A DNA stretch of 64,000 bases from an uncultured Actinomycetes bacterium (GCA_903834515.1 CAILJM010000027.1:1-64000), one strand, 5' to 3'. Positions 10,401 to 19,355 are shown, counted from the stretch's first letter. Notes: generated by a model not told the origin, from the sequence alone. Numbers and translations: made by a program.

Positions 10401-10977
10401 CGCCGGGAGCGCTATCGGTAAGTCCGGAGAGCTTCTCAAGCCCTGCCCACCGAATATCCACCTGTTCATGGCCATGATCTTCAGGCAGATCCTCCCATTT
10501 CAGGCCGCAACCAGGGCAGAGCCCTAAACAATCCTCGCTACAAAGGGGATTTACTGGGAGATTAAGGATGAGCGCATCTCGTATCGGCCCTTCGAGGTCT
10601 ATGCAATCTCCCTCCATGGTGAGCACTTCATCCTCGTCCTCAACCACAATCTCTTTCTCTCGACGCTTGGATCGTGAATCTGGTTCATAGATAAAGAGTT
10701 CATTGAACTCCTCATCCAGATCAAGTTCGATCCGATCGAGACAGCGTGTGCACTCTCCAACCGCCAAGGCTCGAACAGTTGCGCTTGCAAGAACACCCTC
10801 TGAGACTGCAGAAATTCTCAGATCAATTTCGATACCTTCACCAACAGGAATTGCAAAAAAAGGTAGACCCATCGATTCGTGGTCGGTAATTGTCAATTCA
10901 TACTCACGCATCTCTCCTGCGCGACGAGGAAGATCGTGACAGTTAAAGGAGAAAGGGCTCTCTTTTGATGAAGTCAT
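10384..10977 (-). CDS. yceD: YceD/DUF177 family protein
   Basis: The family is linked to 23S rRNA and large-subunit maturation; its members lie next to rpmF in most bacteria, as here. The 197-residue protein has the expected cysteines: ECTRCLD near residue 77 and a later metal-binding-looking cluster CSEDCLGLCPGCG at about 146-158, followed by a W-x-D stretch. The middle is strongly acidic (VVEDEDEV). The last residues (EDLGI) are encoded by a CTAG-rich tandem repeat that also provides the TAG stop. It begins two bases after the coiled-coil gene upstream. Function beyond family assignment is inference. Confidence 0.85.
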   Translation of the reverse strand: MTSSKESPFSFNCHDLPRRAGEMREYELTITDHESMGLPFFAIPVGEGIEIDLRISAVSEGVLASATVRALAVGECTRCLDRIELDLDEEFNELFIYEPDSRSKRREKEIVVEDEDEVLTMEGDCIDLEGPIRDALILNLPVNPLCSEDCLGLCPGCGLKWEDLPEDHGHEQVDIRWAGLEKLSGLTDSAPGEDLGI

Positions 10978-10979
10978 GG

Positions 10980-11474
10980 TTAGTCGGCCAACTCCGCGAG
11001 GATGTGTTTATCTTCTACGCCATCCAACTTTTCGCGTCCTCGTTGAACGACATCAAGAGTTTTGTTCAAGATTACTTCGAGTGTCGCCAAACGCGAATCT
11101 ATATATGCCTCAATCTGATCACGTTCTTTGCGAGCCTCTTCTTCAACTTCATCAAGAATTCTTTGAGCTTCTTTTCGAGCCGCGGCGACAATTTGGGTCT
11201 GCTCAATCATCTCTGAAACCTCTTCGCGCGCATGAACAATGAGTTGATCAGCGCTAATCCGGGCCTCTTCAAGAATAGTTTCTCGGGCAGAGATGATCTC
11301 TTGTGCCTGTGCCAAATCACCAGGGAATGCTGATCGTGCTTGATCGAGGATCTCAAGGAGCTCGCCTCTATGGACAACACAACTCGCCGATAGCGGAACG
11401 CCACGAGCTTCTTCCACTGTTGTAATTGCACTTTGAATGCGCTCTACAACTGCCATAACTTGCTGGGAATCCAT
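10980..11474 (-). CDS. sepIVA: SepIVA-like coiled-coil septation protein
   Basis: The 164-residue protein is almost entirely predicted helix with heptad-like charged repeats (ARKEAQRILDEVEEEARKERDQ) and no membrane segment or signal peptide. Place and sequence match the DivIVA-like family found between coaD and yceD in actinobacteria, whose mycobacterial member SepIVA takes part in division and cell-envelope growth. GAGGTCGAT provides a ribosome-binding site before the ATG. It could alternatively be described only as a DivIVA-domain protein; the specific septation role is inferred from that homologue. Confidence 0.7.
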   Translation of the reverse strand: MDSQQVMAVVERIQSAITTVEEARGVPLSASCVVHRGELLEILDQARSAFPGDLAQAQEIISARETILEEARISADQLIVHAREEVSEMIEQTQIVAAARKEAQRILDEVEEEARKERDQIEAYIDSRLATLEVILNKTLDVVQRGREKLDGVEDKHILAELAD

Positions 11475-11507
11475 ATCGACCTCTTTTTCCAGTTTCTTTT
11501 CAGGAGT

Positions 11508-11987
11508 TTAACGCGAAGATAGGCGTGCAGTCAGTTTCTCGATGATTGGCTCGGGAAGGTAGGCAGAGACATCTCCCCCAAAGGTTGCAATCTCTTTTAC
11601 CAACGAAGAAGAGAGAAATGAGTGAGCGGGAGCAGTCGACATAAAGAGCGTCTCAATGCCCTTGAGTTGCAGATTGATTTGCGACATTTGTAGTTCATAA
11701 TCAAAATCCGTCACCGCACGGAGACCTTTGACAATTGCCTTTACATCATGCCGCTCGCAGTAATCGACGAGCAATCCCGTCCAAGAATCAACCCGTACAT
11801 TTGGATATTGAGTGGTGACCTCAGTGATCATTTCAAGTCGTTCTTCGACCGTGAAGAGGGTCTTCTTTGTTTGATTCACCAATACGGCGATAACAACTTC
11901 GTCAAAGAGCGCACTCGCCCGTTTGATAATGTCGAGATGCCCAAAGGTTATGGGATCAAATGAGCCCGGGCACACGACGCGTTTCAC
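11508..11987 (-). CDS. coaD: Phosphopantetheine adenylyltransferase
   Basis: CoaD carries out the penultimate step of coenzyme A synthesis, joining ATP and 4'-phosphopantetheine. The nucleotidyltransferase motif GSFDPITFGH opens the protein and the second motif SSSLVKEIA lies near residue 130. The frame runs 29 codons further upstream through rsmD, but GTG at 11985-11987 overlaps the rsmD TGA by three bases and yields the standard 159 residues starting VKRVVCPGSFDP. rsmD-coaD is a conserved pair. Identification is secure. Confidence 0.97.
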   Translation of the reverse strand: MKRVVCPGSFDPITFGHLDIIKRASALFDEVVIAVLVNQTKKTLFTVEERLEMITEVTTQYPNVRVDSWTGLLVDYCERHDVKAIVKGLRAVTDFDYELQMSQINLQLKGIETLFMSTAPAHSFLSSSLVKEIATFGGDVSAYLPEPIIEKLTARLSSR

Positions 11988-12562
11988 GTTGAAACGGTAG
12001 CAGAGTAGCCGCCGTAGAAGATACTTCCTTGGCCATATGATCGAATTTTCTCCAAAGACATAGCCTGAGGCCACTCAAATGGCCGACCCTTGCTCTCGCG
12101 TTCGATCGCGATTAAGCCTCGTGGCTGAAGCAAATCCTTAACGAGAATCGTATCCAAGAGATCTTCAATCTCGAGATTGGAAAGATCGTAAGGGGGATCC
12201 ATAAAGATAATGTCATACTTAATGGGAAATTCAGATTCTAAAAATCGAGAAGCACGAGAGTGAAATACTTTATGTCTCTTTGAGGGTTGGTTAAGCAACT
12301 TAAAATTGCTAATCGCAACTTCTGCCGTATCGGCATCGGCCTCCACTGCGTGAACTAGTGCAGCTCCACGAGAAAGTGCTTCGACGCCGACCGCTCCGCT
12401 CCCCGCAAAGAGATCCAAGAAATTCAAATCTTGGAGCGAATTGAACTCGGATTCGAGCGAAGAAAAAAGTCCCTCTCGCGCTCGATCTGAAGTTGGACGC
12501 ACACCAGCGCCCGAAGGAGAAAAGAGGTTCTTCCCCTTTCCGCTTCCAGCGATTATTCGCAT
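11984..12562 (-). CDS. rsmD: 16S rRNA (guanine966-N2)-methyltransferase
   Basis: RsmD methylates G966 of 16S rRNA using S-adenosylmethionine. The 192-residue protein starts MRIIAGSGKGKNL, as usual for the family, with motif I LDLFAGSGAVGVEALSRGA near residue 50 and the catalytic DPPY near 121. AAGGCGG stands about seven bases before ATG 12560-12562, 31 bases after recG. It overlaps coaD at its stop codon, which makes translational coupling likely. Confidence 0.96.
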   Translation of the reverse strand: MRIIAGSGKGKNLFSPSGAGVRPTSDRAREGLFSSLESEFNSLQDLNFLDLFAGSGAVGVEALSRGAALVHAVEADADTAEVAISNFKLLNQPSKRHKVFHSRASRFLESEFPIKYDIIFMDPPYDLSNLEIEDLLDTILVKDLLQPRGLIAIERESKGRPFEWPQAMSLEKIRSYGQGSIFYGGYSATVST

Positions 12563-12593
12563 TCTGAATCCGCCTTTTCAATCACAGTAATGG

Positions 12594-14861
12594 TCAACCT
12601 TTATCCACGAACGATGCCTGCTCTTGAGCCATTAATGAGTTAACTTCAACTGCTAATTGTGGTGAACGGATCAGCTCAGGATCTGCATCGATAAGTGTAA
12701 TTGCTGCTTCGCGAGCGCGTTCGATGAGATCTTCATCGCGGAGCACGCGGAGTAGTCGAAGATGTGATCGCGTACCGGATTGAGCGCTCCCCAAAACGTC
12801 ACCCTCAGATCTCTGCTCTAAATCAATCCGCGCTAATTCAAATCCATCGAGCGTCCCGGCGACAGCTTCCAAACGAGCCATAGCTGGGGTTTCATACTCA
12901 GCATTTGTCACAAGAAGACATAAACCTGGGACTCCTCCCCGTCCAACACGTCCGCGTAATTGATGAAGTTGTGAGACGCCAAATCGATCTGCATCCATGA
13001 CGACCATGGTCGAGGCATTTGGGACATCGACGCCTACTTCGATAACAGTTGTCGCCACAAGTACATCAATTTCGCCATTACTAAACGCCGTCATGGTCGC
13101 TTCTTTTTCATCAGCGGCGAGCCGGCCATGCAGCGGAGCAACCTTCAACCCTTTAAGGGGTCCAAGTGCCAATCGTGGCGCTAACTCTTCTACAGATGTC
13201 AGTGGAATCTTTGAAAGCTCTGATGCCTCGTCTTTTCCATCTAAACTCTTTCCATCCAAATTTTTTGACACCTTGGAAGCTTGAGACAACTCCCTTGCCA
13301 ATTCTTGATCTGCCTGGCTTAATCGGTCTATTCCTTCAATTTCTTCTTCGGCAGCATTTTCTGAAATTCGCGGCGCAACGACATATGCCTGGTGGCCCTT
13401 AGAGACCTCTTCCGCAATCCGATCCCACGCTCTCGTCAAATAGTGGGGTTTTTCCAGCGTAGGAATAAGGAAAGTTTGGATAGGCGCGCGACCGGATGGC
13501 AATGTTCGTAAGGTTGAGACATCCAAATCGCCAAAGATGGTCATGGCTACTGTCCGCGGAATCGGCGTTGCCGTCATCACCAATAGGTGTGGAGGGTGAA
13601 TTGCCTTGTTACGAAGTGCATCCCTTTGCTCGACTCCAAATCGATGCTGTTCATCCACTACGACAATTCCTAAATCTTTAAATTCCACTCCTACACTCAA
13701 GAGCGCATGAGTTCCAATCACGATTCCTGCTTCACCGGATGCGATATCCCGTAGTGCTTCGCGTTTCGCTGATGCGCTCATCGATCCCGTCAACAAAAGA
13801 ACATTAGTTCCCATTGCATTACTACCAAGCGTGCCGGACTCTGCAAGATCGCCAAGCAACTTTCGAATCGTGACGAGATGTTGTTGTGCAAGAACTTCCG
13901 TGGGAGCCAAAATTGCAGCTTGTCCTCCGTTTTCGACGACGGTGAGAGCTGCTCGCAAGGCAACGACAGTCTTTCCAGAACCAACTTCTCCTTGCAGAAG
14001 TCGATGCATCGGATAACTTTGTGCAAGATCATGATCGATCTCTCTCATCACTTCCCGTTGACCTTCGGTGTAACTCCACGGAAGTCGAGATTCAAATTCG
14101 TCGAGCAACCCGCCACTTCTCACTAATCTCGGTGTAGCGGCGAGCTCTTGAATCGCACGTCGTCGCTTGGCAAGAACCAATTGCAAAAGAAGCGCTTCAT
14201 CAAAAGTGAGACGCTCCCGCGCTAGATCGGCCTCTTCTCGACTTTCAGGCAGATGAATCGAACGGTGCGCGGAATCGAGCGTTGGGTAACCCAAATCTTC
14301 CCGGAGATCATCGGGGAGAAAATCAGGAATGTGGTCCAAGGTTTCGAGTGCCAGTTCCACACATTTAGCGATCTTCCACGAAGGCAGCTTTGAAATAGCT
14401 GGGTAGACGGCAATAAAGCGGTCAGCAAATTTTTCGATCGCCTCATCGACATCATTTCCATCGGGAATTAATTCGTAATCGGGATGGGAAAGTTGGCGTC
14501 GATTATTGAAGAGTCCCACCTTGCCGGCGAAGAGCCCCGTTCTACCCACGCGCAGCTCTTTCTCTCGCCAGGGCTGATTGAAAAAGGTCAGAGTCATCGT
14601 TGCACTGCCATCACTGAGTATCACCTCAAGAATTGTTCGGCCCGCCGCCCGACGGAGATTGACCTTAGAGATCTCCGCCAAAACCGTGGCCTCTTCGCCC
14701 TCTAAAAGTTTGCTGATATCCGTGAGTTCACCGCGCTCTACATACCTGCGGGGATAGTGCCTGAGTAAATCTCCGACAGTAAGTAGTCCAAGGCCTTTCT
14801 CCAAGACCTTTGCAGTTCGATCCCCCACGACCGCTTTGAGCGGGGTTTCGAGGTTTGGCAT
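12594..14861 (-). CDS. recG: ATP-dependent DNA helicase RecG
   Basis: RecG remodels stalled replication forks and branched DNA. The 755-residue protein has an N-terminal wedge (OB) domain, Walker A GEVGSGKT near residue 288, DEQHRFG near 400, TATPIPRT near 424, and the C-terminal helicase lobe with QLRGRVGRG. Between motifs IV and V region, about residues 505-560, is an extra polar segment with a repeated LDGKSLDGKD, encoded by a short duplicated DNA stretch at 13230-13262; it is longer than usual. recG diverges from rpmB and leads rsmD-coaD. The ATG at 14859-14861 lacks a clear Shine-Dalgarno sequence. Confidence 0.96.
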   Translation of the reverse strand: MPNLETPLKAVVGDRTAKVLEKGLGLLTVGDLLRHYPRRYVERGELTDISKLLEGEEATVLAEISKVNLRRAAGRTILEVILSDGSATMTLTFFNQPWREKELRVGRTGLFAGKVGLFNNRRQLSHPDYELIPDGNDVDEAIEKFADRFIAVYPAISKLPSWKIAKCVELALETLDHIPDFLPDDLREDLGYPTLDSAHRSIHLPESREEADLARERLTFDEALLLQLVLAKRRRAIQELAATPRLVRSGGLLDEFESRLPWSYTEGQREVMREIDHDLAQSYPMHRLLQGEVGSGKTVVALRAALTVVENGGQAAILAPTEVLAQQHLVTIRKLLGDLAESGTLGSNAMGTNVLLLTGSMSASAKREALRDIASGEAGIVIGTHALLSVGVEFKDLGIVVVDEQHRFGVEQRDALRNKAIHPPHLLVMTATPIPRTVAMTIFGDLDVSTLRTLPSGRAPIQTFLIPTLEKPHYLTRAWDRIAEEVSKGHQAYVVAPRISENAAEEEIEGIDRLSQADQELARELSQASKVSKNLDGKSLDGKDEASELSKIPLTSVEELAPRLALGPLKGLKVAPLHGRLAADEKEATMTAFSNGEIDVLVATTVIEVGVDVPNASTMVVMDADRFGVSQLHQLRGRVGRGGVPGLCLLVTNAEYETPAMARLEAVAGTLDGFELARIDLEQRSEGDVLGSAQSGTRSHLRLLRVLRDEDLIERAREAAITLIDADPELIRSPQLAVEVNSLMAQEQASFVDKG

Positions 14862-14894
14862 GAGGTTATTCTCTCGTGCGACCCCTTGCCCGCG

Positions 14895-14911
14895 CTCATC
14901 TTGAAGATGAG
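14895..14911. promoter_or_regulatory. 17-base palindrome between recG and rpmB
   Basis: CTCATCTT and AAGATGAG are exact inverted copies around a single central G. It lies in the 177-base divergent gap (14862-15038), which holds both promoters and no gene. It could be an operator; a hairpin would need a small loop opened in the centre. A TAGCCT hexamer at about 14954 may be the rpmB -10 box. Confidence 0.35.
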
Positions 14912-15038
14912 TGGCGAGTCGATCGCTGAGCGGAGGGGCGGTGGAGGTCGATTAGCCTAAATGAGCGTCTAGGCGGTAATCTTTCGCCTTCGACAAGAGG
15001 GCAGATCTGCCCGTTCATTACTTTTGAAGGAGTTCACC

Positions 15039-15224
15039 GTGGCATCAAACTGCGATATCTGCGGCAAAGGCCCCAGCTTTGGCAACAATGTCTCGCACTC
15101 CATGCGCAAGACTCGTCGTCGCTGGAATCCAAATATTCAGCGCATCCGCACCCTCGTTGGCGGACAGACAAAGCGACAGAATGTCTGCTCTTCCTGCCTC
15201 AAGGCCGGCAAAGTAACTCGCTAG
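15039..15224 (+). CDS. rpmB: 50S ribosomal protein L28
   Basis: L28 is a small basic protein of the large subunit. The 61-residue product starts VASNCDICGKGPSFG and has the zinc-binding type of cysteine pairs, Cys5-x2-Cys8 and a second CSSC near residue 51. The open frame could begin 15 bases earlier, but AAGGAG lies six bases before GTG at 15039 and the resulting N-terminus is the family one. rpmB opposite recG is a standard actinobacterial layout. Confidence 0.97.
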   Translation: MASNCDICGKGPSFGNNVSHSMRKTRRRWNPNIQRIRTLVGGQTKRQNVCSSCLKAGKVTR

Positions 15225-15306
15225 CCACCCGCTAGCTCCCAACTTCTCCCCCGCCACATCCATGCGACGTGTTGGTTTACCACTCCGTTAAGTGAGTGGA
15301 GTCAAA

Positions 15307-15999
15307 ATGCTCATCTATGCCCATCGAGGCGCCAGCGCAGATTATCCAGAGATGTCTCGGGCGGCCTACCTCGGCGCCATTGAACAAGGTGCAGATGGTT
15401 TTGAATGCGATCTTCGACTAACCAAAGATAAAGTCCTCATTTGCTGGCATGACGATGACTTGCAGCGAATGGCGAACTCTCCGCTCATCGTTGCACGGTC
15501 AACCCTCGCGGAACTTCGTTCAATCACTGAAATTCTTACCTTTGATGAACTGCTGCGCATCGCTCTTCAAAATAAGAAGAGTCTCGCCTTAGAAACAAAA
15601 CATCCTGTCCCGACGAGGGGCGAAGTCGAACGTGAGCTTCTCAAAACTCTCTCTGCACACTCAGAAGCTATTCGTGAATCTGGGATCGACATTTCAATCA
15701 TGTCCTTCTCCTGGTGGGCCATCCGTAAGATTAGATCGCATGGCTATCTCGGCGTTTATCTCATCGCACACCGATGGCAACGTTTTTTCACGAGAAGCGG
15801 TGCGATTGGACCAGGAATTTTTCTATTAAGAGACGATTCCACGCTTCCAAGAAAATTATCAAAGGGTCGAAAAATCTTTATATGGACTGTGAATGAAAAA
15901 GATGATTTAGAGATCGCCTATCGCGCTGGCGCATCTGTCGTGATGAGCGATCGCCCAGGTGAAATGAAAATCGCTTTGAAGCAAATCTTGGCTCAATAA
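15307..15999 (+). CDS. Glycerophosphodiester phosphodiesterase
   Basis: The enzyme hydrolyses glycerophosphodiesters to glycerol 3-phosphate and an alcohol. The 230-residue TIM-barrel protein has the catalytic HRG near residue 6, the metal site ECDLRLTKD near 33 and HDDDLQRM near 49. It lacks a signal peptide, so it should act in the cytoplasm, perhaps recycling phospholipid head groups. ATG at 15307 has GGAG five bases upstream; a GTG at 15292 is also in frame but lacks a site. A hairpin at 15280-15299 partly covers the ribosome-binding site. The gene sits where other actinobacteria carry unrelated genes, between rpmB and thiL. Confidence 0.88.
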   Translation: MLIYAHRGASADYPEMSRAAYLGAIEQGADGFECDLRLTKDKVLICWHDDDLQRMANSPLIVARSTLAELRSITEILTFDELLRIALQNKKSLALETKHPVPTRGEVERELLKTLSAHSEAIRESGIDISIMSFSWWAIRKIRSHGYLGVYLIAHRWQRFFTRSGAIGPGIFLLRDDSTLPRKLSKGRKIFIWTVNEKDDLEIAYRAGASVVMSDRPGEMKIALKQILAQ

Positions 16000-16032
16000 A
16001 CCCTGCAAAAAGAAAAAAGTTAAAACTTTTGA

Positions 16033-16956
16033 TTAATCAAAATGGGTAAAACCTTGAGGTTCAGCGATAAAACCATCCACAAGTACCCTCGAGCCTGCGA
16101 CTGCTGAACCGATTTTGTAAAATCCTGTAGGTAGTTTTGAAGCGGCCACAACGGTTGCAATAAAGGCGTGATCCTCGCCTCCGTGCAATATCCATTCCCA
16201 GACGTCAATGCCAAGATCCTTCGCTAATTGATCTAGCTCTTCGTATCCGGCAATCTTCTTCAGTAAATCGCTCTCAATATTAAACTGAACTCCAGAGGCT
16301 TGTGCGATGTGTCCAACATCCGAAATCAGACCATCTGAAAGATCGCACATCGAATGTGCAATCGAAGAAATTGAGATCGCTTTCTCGTATTCCACGGTTG
16401 GGTTGCGATGCTCAGAAGAGTTTTCATCAAGTATGCCACGCCGCAAAAGTTCAAGACCCGCGGCAGAATTTCCTGGCAACTTCGATATGACCAGATCATC
16501 ACCGACTAACGCTCCGCTTCGAAGTATCGGCTTACCGACTGAACCAAAGGCGCTGATCGCGATAACGATCTCTTGCGCAAAAGTAATGTCTCCGCCAACC
16601 ACTGCTGCACCAACAGCGGCTGCCTCATCTGCTATTCCCAGTGCTAGCTCTTCTATCTCTTCAACAGAAAACCTCTTTGGTAACGCCGCCGCGACTAAAA
16701 GATATTCAGGGCGTCCTCCCATCGCAAAGATATCGGCCAAGTTTGCCGCAGTAACCTTGGCGCCAATTTCATAGAGCGAGGACCAATTACGCGAAAAATG
16801 AGTTCCTTCGACTGCCATATCTGTAGCCAGCGCAATCGGAGTGAGGTGAGCCTTTACTACGGCCGCGTCATCCCCGATTCCAACGAGGAGCGACTCATCA
16901 ACGCTCTTTGAGAAGATCCCTTTAAGTGCGGCGATCAGTTGCGATTCAGTTGCCAC
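16033..16956 (-). CDS. thiL: Thiamine-monophosphate kinase
   Basis: ThiL phosphorylates thiamine monophosphate to the active cofactor thiamine diphosphate. The 307-residue protein has the family motifs GIGDDAAV near residue 27, ATDMAVEGTHF near 46, and the late substrate region HGGEDHAFIAT near 247. The frame continues 20 codons upstream, but GGAGG lies six bases before GTG 16954-16956, which gives the family N-terminus VATESQLI. It diverges from the Lrp-type gene and converges on the phosphodiesterase. A 16-base AT-rich palindrome (16027-16042) spans its stop codon. Confidence 0.95.
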   Translation of the reverse strand: MATESQLIAALKGIFSKSVDESLLVGIGDDAAVVKAHLTPIALATDMAVEGTHFSRNWSSLYEIGAKVTAANLADIFAMGGRPEYLLVAAALPKRFSVEEIEELALGIADEAAAVGAAVVGGDITFAQEIVIAISAFGSVGKPILRSGALVGDDLVISKLPGNSAAGLELLRRGILDENSSEHRNPTVEYEKAISISSIAHSMCDLSDGLISDVGHIAQASGVQFNIESDLLKKIAGYEELDQLAKDLGIDVWEWILHGGEDHAFIATVVAASKLPTGFYKIGSAVAGSRVLVDGFIAEPQGFTHFD

Positions 16957-16996
16957 AAAAATCCTCCACTCTCTTCTCACTCTCTCTGATGAACGG

Positions 16997-17002
16997 TAGC
17001 CT
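16997..17002 (+). promoter_or_regulatory. -10 box for leaderless Lrp/AsnC-domain gene
   Basis: TAGCCT, six bases, then ATG 17009, with no ribosome-binding site between. Confidence 0.5.
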
Positions 17003-17008
17003 AATCGC

Positions 17009-17248
17009 ATGAGCATTCAGGCGTACATCTTGATTCAAACAGATATTGGCAAGGCAGACTCGGTAGCGAAGGCTATATCTGCAATTCCAGGAGTCACACT
17101 TGCCGAAGGCGTGACGGGACCTTACGACGTGATCATGCGTGCCGAGGCGCCAACTATGGAAGATTTTGGACGGACAATTCTTGCAAAAGTACAGGCTGTC
17201 TCTGGAATCTCTCGAACACTTACTTGCCCGGTTACGAGCGGGCTTTAA
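17009..17248 (+). CDS. Stand-alone Lrp/AsnC effector-binding domain protein
   Basis: The 79-residue protein is only the RAM domain of Lrp/AsnC regulators: a beta-alpha-beta fold starting MSIQAYILIQTDIGKA and containing GVTGPYDVIMRAEA near residue 34. The DNA-binding helix-turn-helix is missing, which is the normal form at this locus next to thiL in actinobacteria. Such proteins form oligomers and may bind amino acids or modulate full-length Lrp relatives; the exact role is unknown. Its TAA overlaps the stop codon of the convergent oxidoreductase by four bases. Confidence 0.85.
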   Translation: MSIQAYILIQTDIGKADSVAKAISAIPGVTLAEGVTGPYDVIMRAEAPTMEDFGRTILAKVQAVSGISRTLTCPVTSGL

Positions 17249-18327
17249 TCGGCCCAACTCTCTCGCTCGGTAGAAATACTTCCCCCACTCGCGATTGCTT
17301 CATCAATTGCAAGTGAGATGAGGTGGTCTTGGCAAGCTGATCTCAAGGGATAGGGCGCGGGCCCATCTCCTGCTACCCACTCCGCCATTTCATGCATCAT
17401 CTGATTTATTGCAACTTCTTCATCCATTAATCGTCTTCCGACAAAGGGGTTAGTAAAGAGCACTTCCCCATCTAGAGAGATATGTTGGGTATCAAAGCCA
17501 TCCAAGTTGAGGTCATAGCCCAATTGATATCGTTCAAAGCTTGATGTAACTATCGCTGGATTGTTCGCGAGACGCACTAACTTATCATCAACAATTTCGC
17601 CATGTGAGCCTCTAATAACGATCCGGCGGTGACGCAATTGGTTGTGCCATTGGTTATCAACGAAATTATAGATTCCAGATTTTCCATCTCCGAAATCAAT
17701 GAGCCCAACAACAGTCTTCTTAGGGACCGCCGTGAGGTCAGAATTCCAAGAATCACGGTGAAGTGGGTCAACCAGCGGAGCCTCAAAAACCCTGGCGGTT
17801 ACCGTCGCAGATTCATAGCCAACCCCCATGAAACCGCGCATCATTGAGACTGCGTGATAGCCATGCGTTGAAGAGACCTCGACCGAGGTTGGCAATCCAA
17901 TCAGACCTTTGCCAATCGCAGCCAGCCGCGCGGCATGGCCAGGTAAATAGAGATACTGCTCGGCAACTTGCACAAGATCTTGTGATCCAATTTCATTCCA
18001 TAAATTTCGCAGGCTAGTGGCATCCGGAGCTGGCGGCGTCTCGCAGAGTACTGGGATACCAGCCGTCACTAGCTCTGATACCAGCGTCGGATTCGCATCC
18101 CACGATACGGCGACAACCACATAATCCGGTCTTTCACTTCGCAGAAGCTGATCCATCGAGGAAAAGGTTCTAACTTTGTATTTCTCTTCCATGGAACGAC
18201 GGGCTGCCTCTGAACGCGCAACGATCCCTATGATCTCAAAAATCTCAGGCTGAAGCTGAGCTAGTCGAATGTAAAAACCAGAGCGCCACCCTGTTCCTAC
18301 AATCGCCAGCTTGACTACATTTTTCAT
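17245..18327 (-). CDS. Gfo/Idh/MocA-family oxidoreductase
   Basis: The 360-residue protein has an N-terminal Rossmann fold (AIVGTGWRSGF at residues 8-18) and a C-terminal alpha/beta domain of this NAD(P)-dependent family, which oxidises sugars, inositols and related compounds. The family's usual Glu-Lys-Pro motif is replaced by CETPPAP near residue 95, so the conserved lysine is lacking; catalysis may differ or the protein may be of a non-standard subgroup. It overlaps ddl by four bases (start inside the ddl end), so it is translated with a cell-wall gene. The substrate cannot be deduced. Confidence 0.8.
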   Translation of the reverse strand: MKNVVKLAIVGTGWRSGFYIRLAQLQPEIFEIIGIVARSEAARRSMEEKYKVRTFSSMDQLLRSERPDYVVVAVSWDANPTLVSELVTAGIPVLCETPPAPDATSLRNLWNEIGSQDLVQVAEQYLYLPGHAARLAAIGKGLIGLPTSVEVSSTHGYHAVSMMRGFMGVGYESATVTARVFEAPLVDPLHRDSWNSDLTAVPKKTVVGLIDFGDGKSGIYNFVDNQWHNQLRHRRIVIRGSHGEIVDDKLVRLANNPAIVTSSFERYQLGYDLNLDGFDTQHISLDGEVLFTNPFVGRRLMDEEVAINQMMHEMAEWVAGDGPAPYPLRSACQDHLISLAIDEAIASGGSISTERESWAD

Positions 18328-19355
18328 CGCGTAACGTTGATACTTCGAGTGAGCGCCGCTTCCAGCAGATCTGAAATAACGGTCTGGTATTCGCGGCCTG
18401 TCTCTGCCCAGAGTTTTGGAAAGACCGAAGTTGGAGTAAACCCTGGCATGGTATTTATCTCATTAATAATTAATTTACCGTCGCTTGAGTAGAAGAAATC
18501 AACTCGGGCCAATCCCTCGCAGCCAAGGGCTTTGAATGCAGTGATGGCTGCACTCTTGATCTCCGCTAGAGGTAGGTCCGATGGCAAGCCCAAATGAGTT
18601 GAACCATCGAGGTACTTCGCCTCAAAATCATAAAATTCAAATCGGGGATCGATCATGATCTCCCCTACTGGCGATGCCTGTGCTCTGCCATCGAATTCGA
18701 GTACAGCACATTCAATCTCGCGACCAACAATTGCTTCTTCAATCATCACTTTTGTATCAAAGGTGAGAGCTTCATCGATAGCGGCGACCAAATGTTCGGC
18801 ACGTTTAACCTTTGTGGTCCCTCGACTGGATCCACCTCGTGCTGGCTTAACAAAGAGCGGAAATGAAAGTCCATCAAGATTGATCTCGCCGTTCCAATCT
18901 CGCTGGTGAAGCACTATGCCTTGAGCTACCTGTAATCCATGAGATGCAAAGATAGGTTTCGCAAATGATTTATCCATGGCAACAGCACTTGCAAGGACTC
19001 CTGACCCCACATAGCGAATCCCGACCATTTCAAGAAGGCCCTGAACAGTTCCATCCTCGCCATAAGGTCCGTGTAGAAGAGGAAATACCAGATCCGGTTT
19101 TAGCTCGGCGAATATTTCGGAGATACCCATAGATCTTCCGCGAGATATTTCAGGCAGTACGCCATTGCGAATTTCATAAAGTTGGTCTGGGCCAGGAATT
19201 ACCCATTCCCCACTTTTTGTTATGCCCACGATACTTGGTTCGTACTTGGTTCGATCAATGGCGGCATAAACACCTCCCGCGGATATGCAAGAGATCTCGT
19301 GTTCACTACTTTTTCCGCCGCAGAGAATGAGTACGCGCTTGGTGGAACTTGTCAT
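18324..19355 (-). CDS. ddl: D-alanine--D-alanine ligase
   Basis: Ddl makes the D-Ala-D-Ala dipeptide for peptidoglycan precursors. The 343-residue ATP-grasp protein shows LCGGKSSEHEIS near the N-terminus, the HGPYGEDGTVQG motif near residue 115, KPARGGSSRG near 168, and the metal/ATP site with NEINTMPGFT near 314. It overlaps gpsA by four bases and the downstream oxidoreductase by four. The plsC-gpsA-ddl order is typical of actinobacteria. Confidence 0.97.
   Translation of the reverse strand: MTSSTKRVLILCGGKSSEHEISCISAGGVYAAIDRTKYEPSIVGITKSGEWVIPGPDQLYEIRNGVLPEISRGRSMGISEIFAELKPDLVFPLLHGPYGEDGTVQGLLEMVGIRYVGSGVLASAVAMDKSFAKPIFASHGLQVAQGIVLHQRDWNGEINLDGLSFPLFVKPARGGSSRGTTKVKRAEHLVAAIDEALTFDTKVMIEEAIVGREIECAVLEFDGRAQASPVGEIMIDPRFEFYDFEAKYLDGSTHLGLPSDLPLAEIKSAAITAFKALGCEGLARVDFFYSSDGKLIINEINTMPGFTPTSVFPKLWAETGREYQTVISDLLEAALTRSINVTR

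Noticed and set aside
15292-15306. GTG 15292 as start of the phosphodiesterase gene
   Set aside because: The ATG at 15307 has GGAG at proper distance, while the GTG has none.
16027-16042. TTTTGATTAATCAAAA palindrome as an operator
   Set aside because: It spans the thiL stop codon between convergent genes; a weak AT-rich transcript-end hairpin is more likely than a control site.
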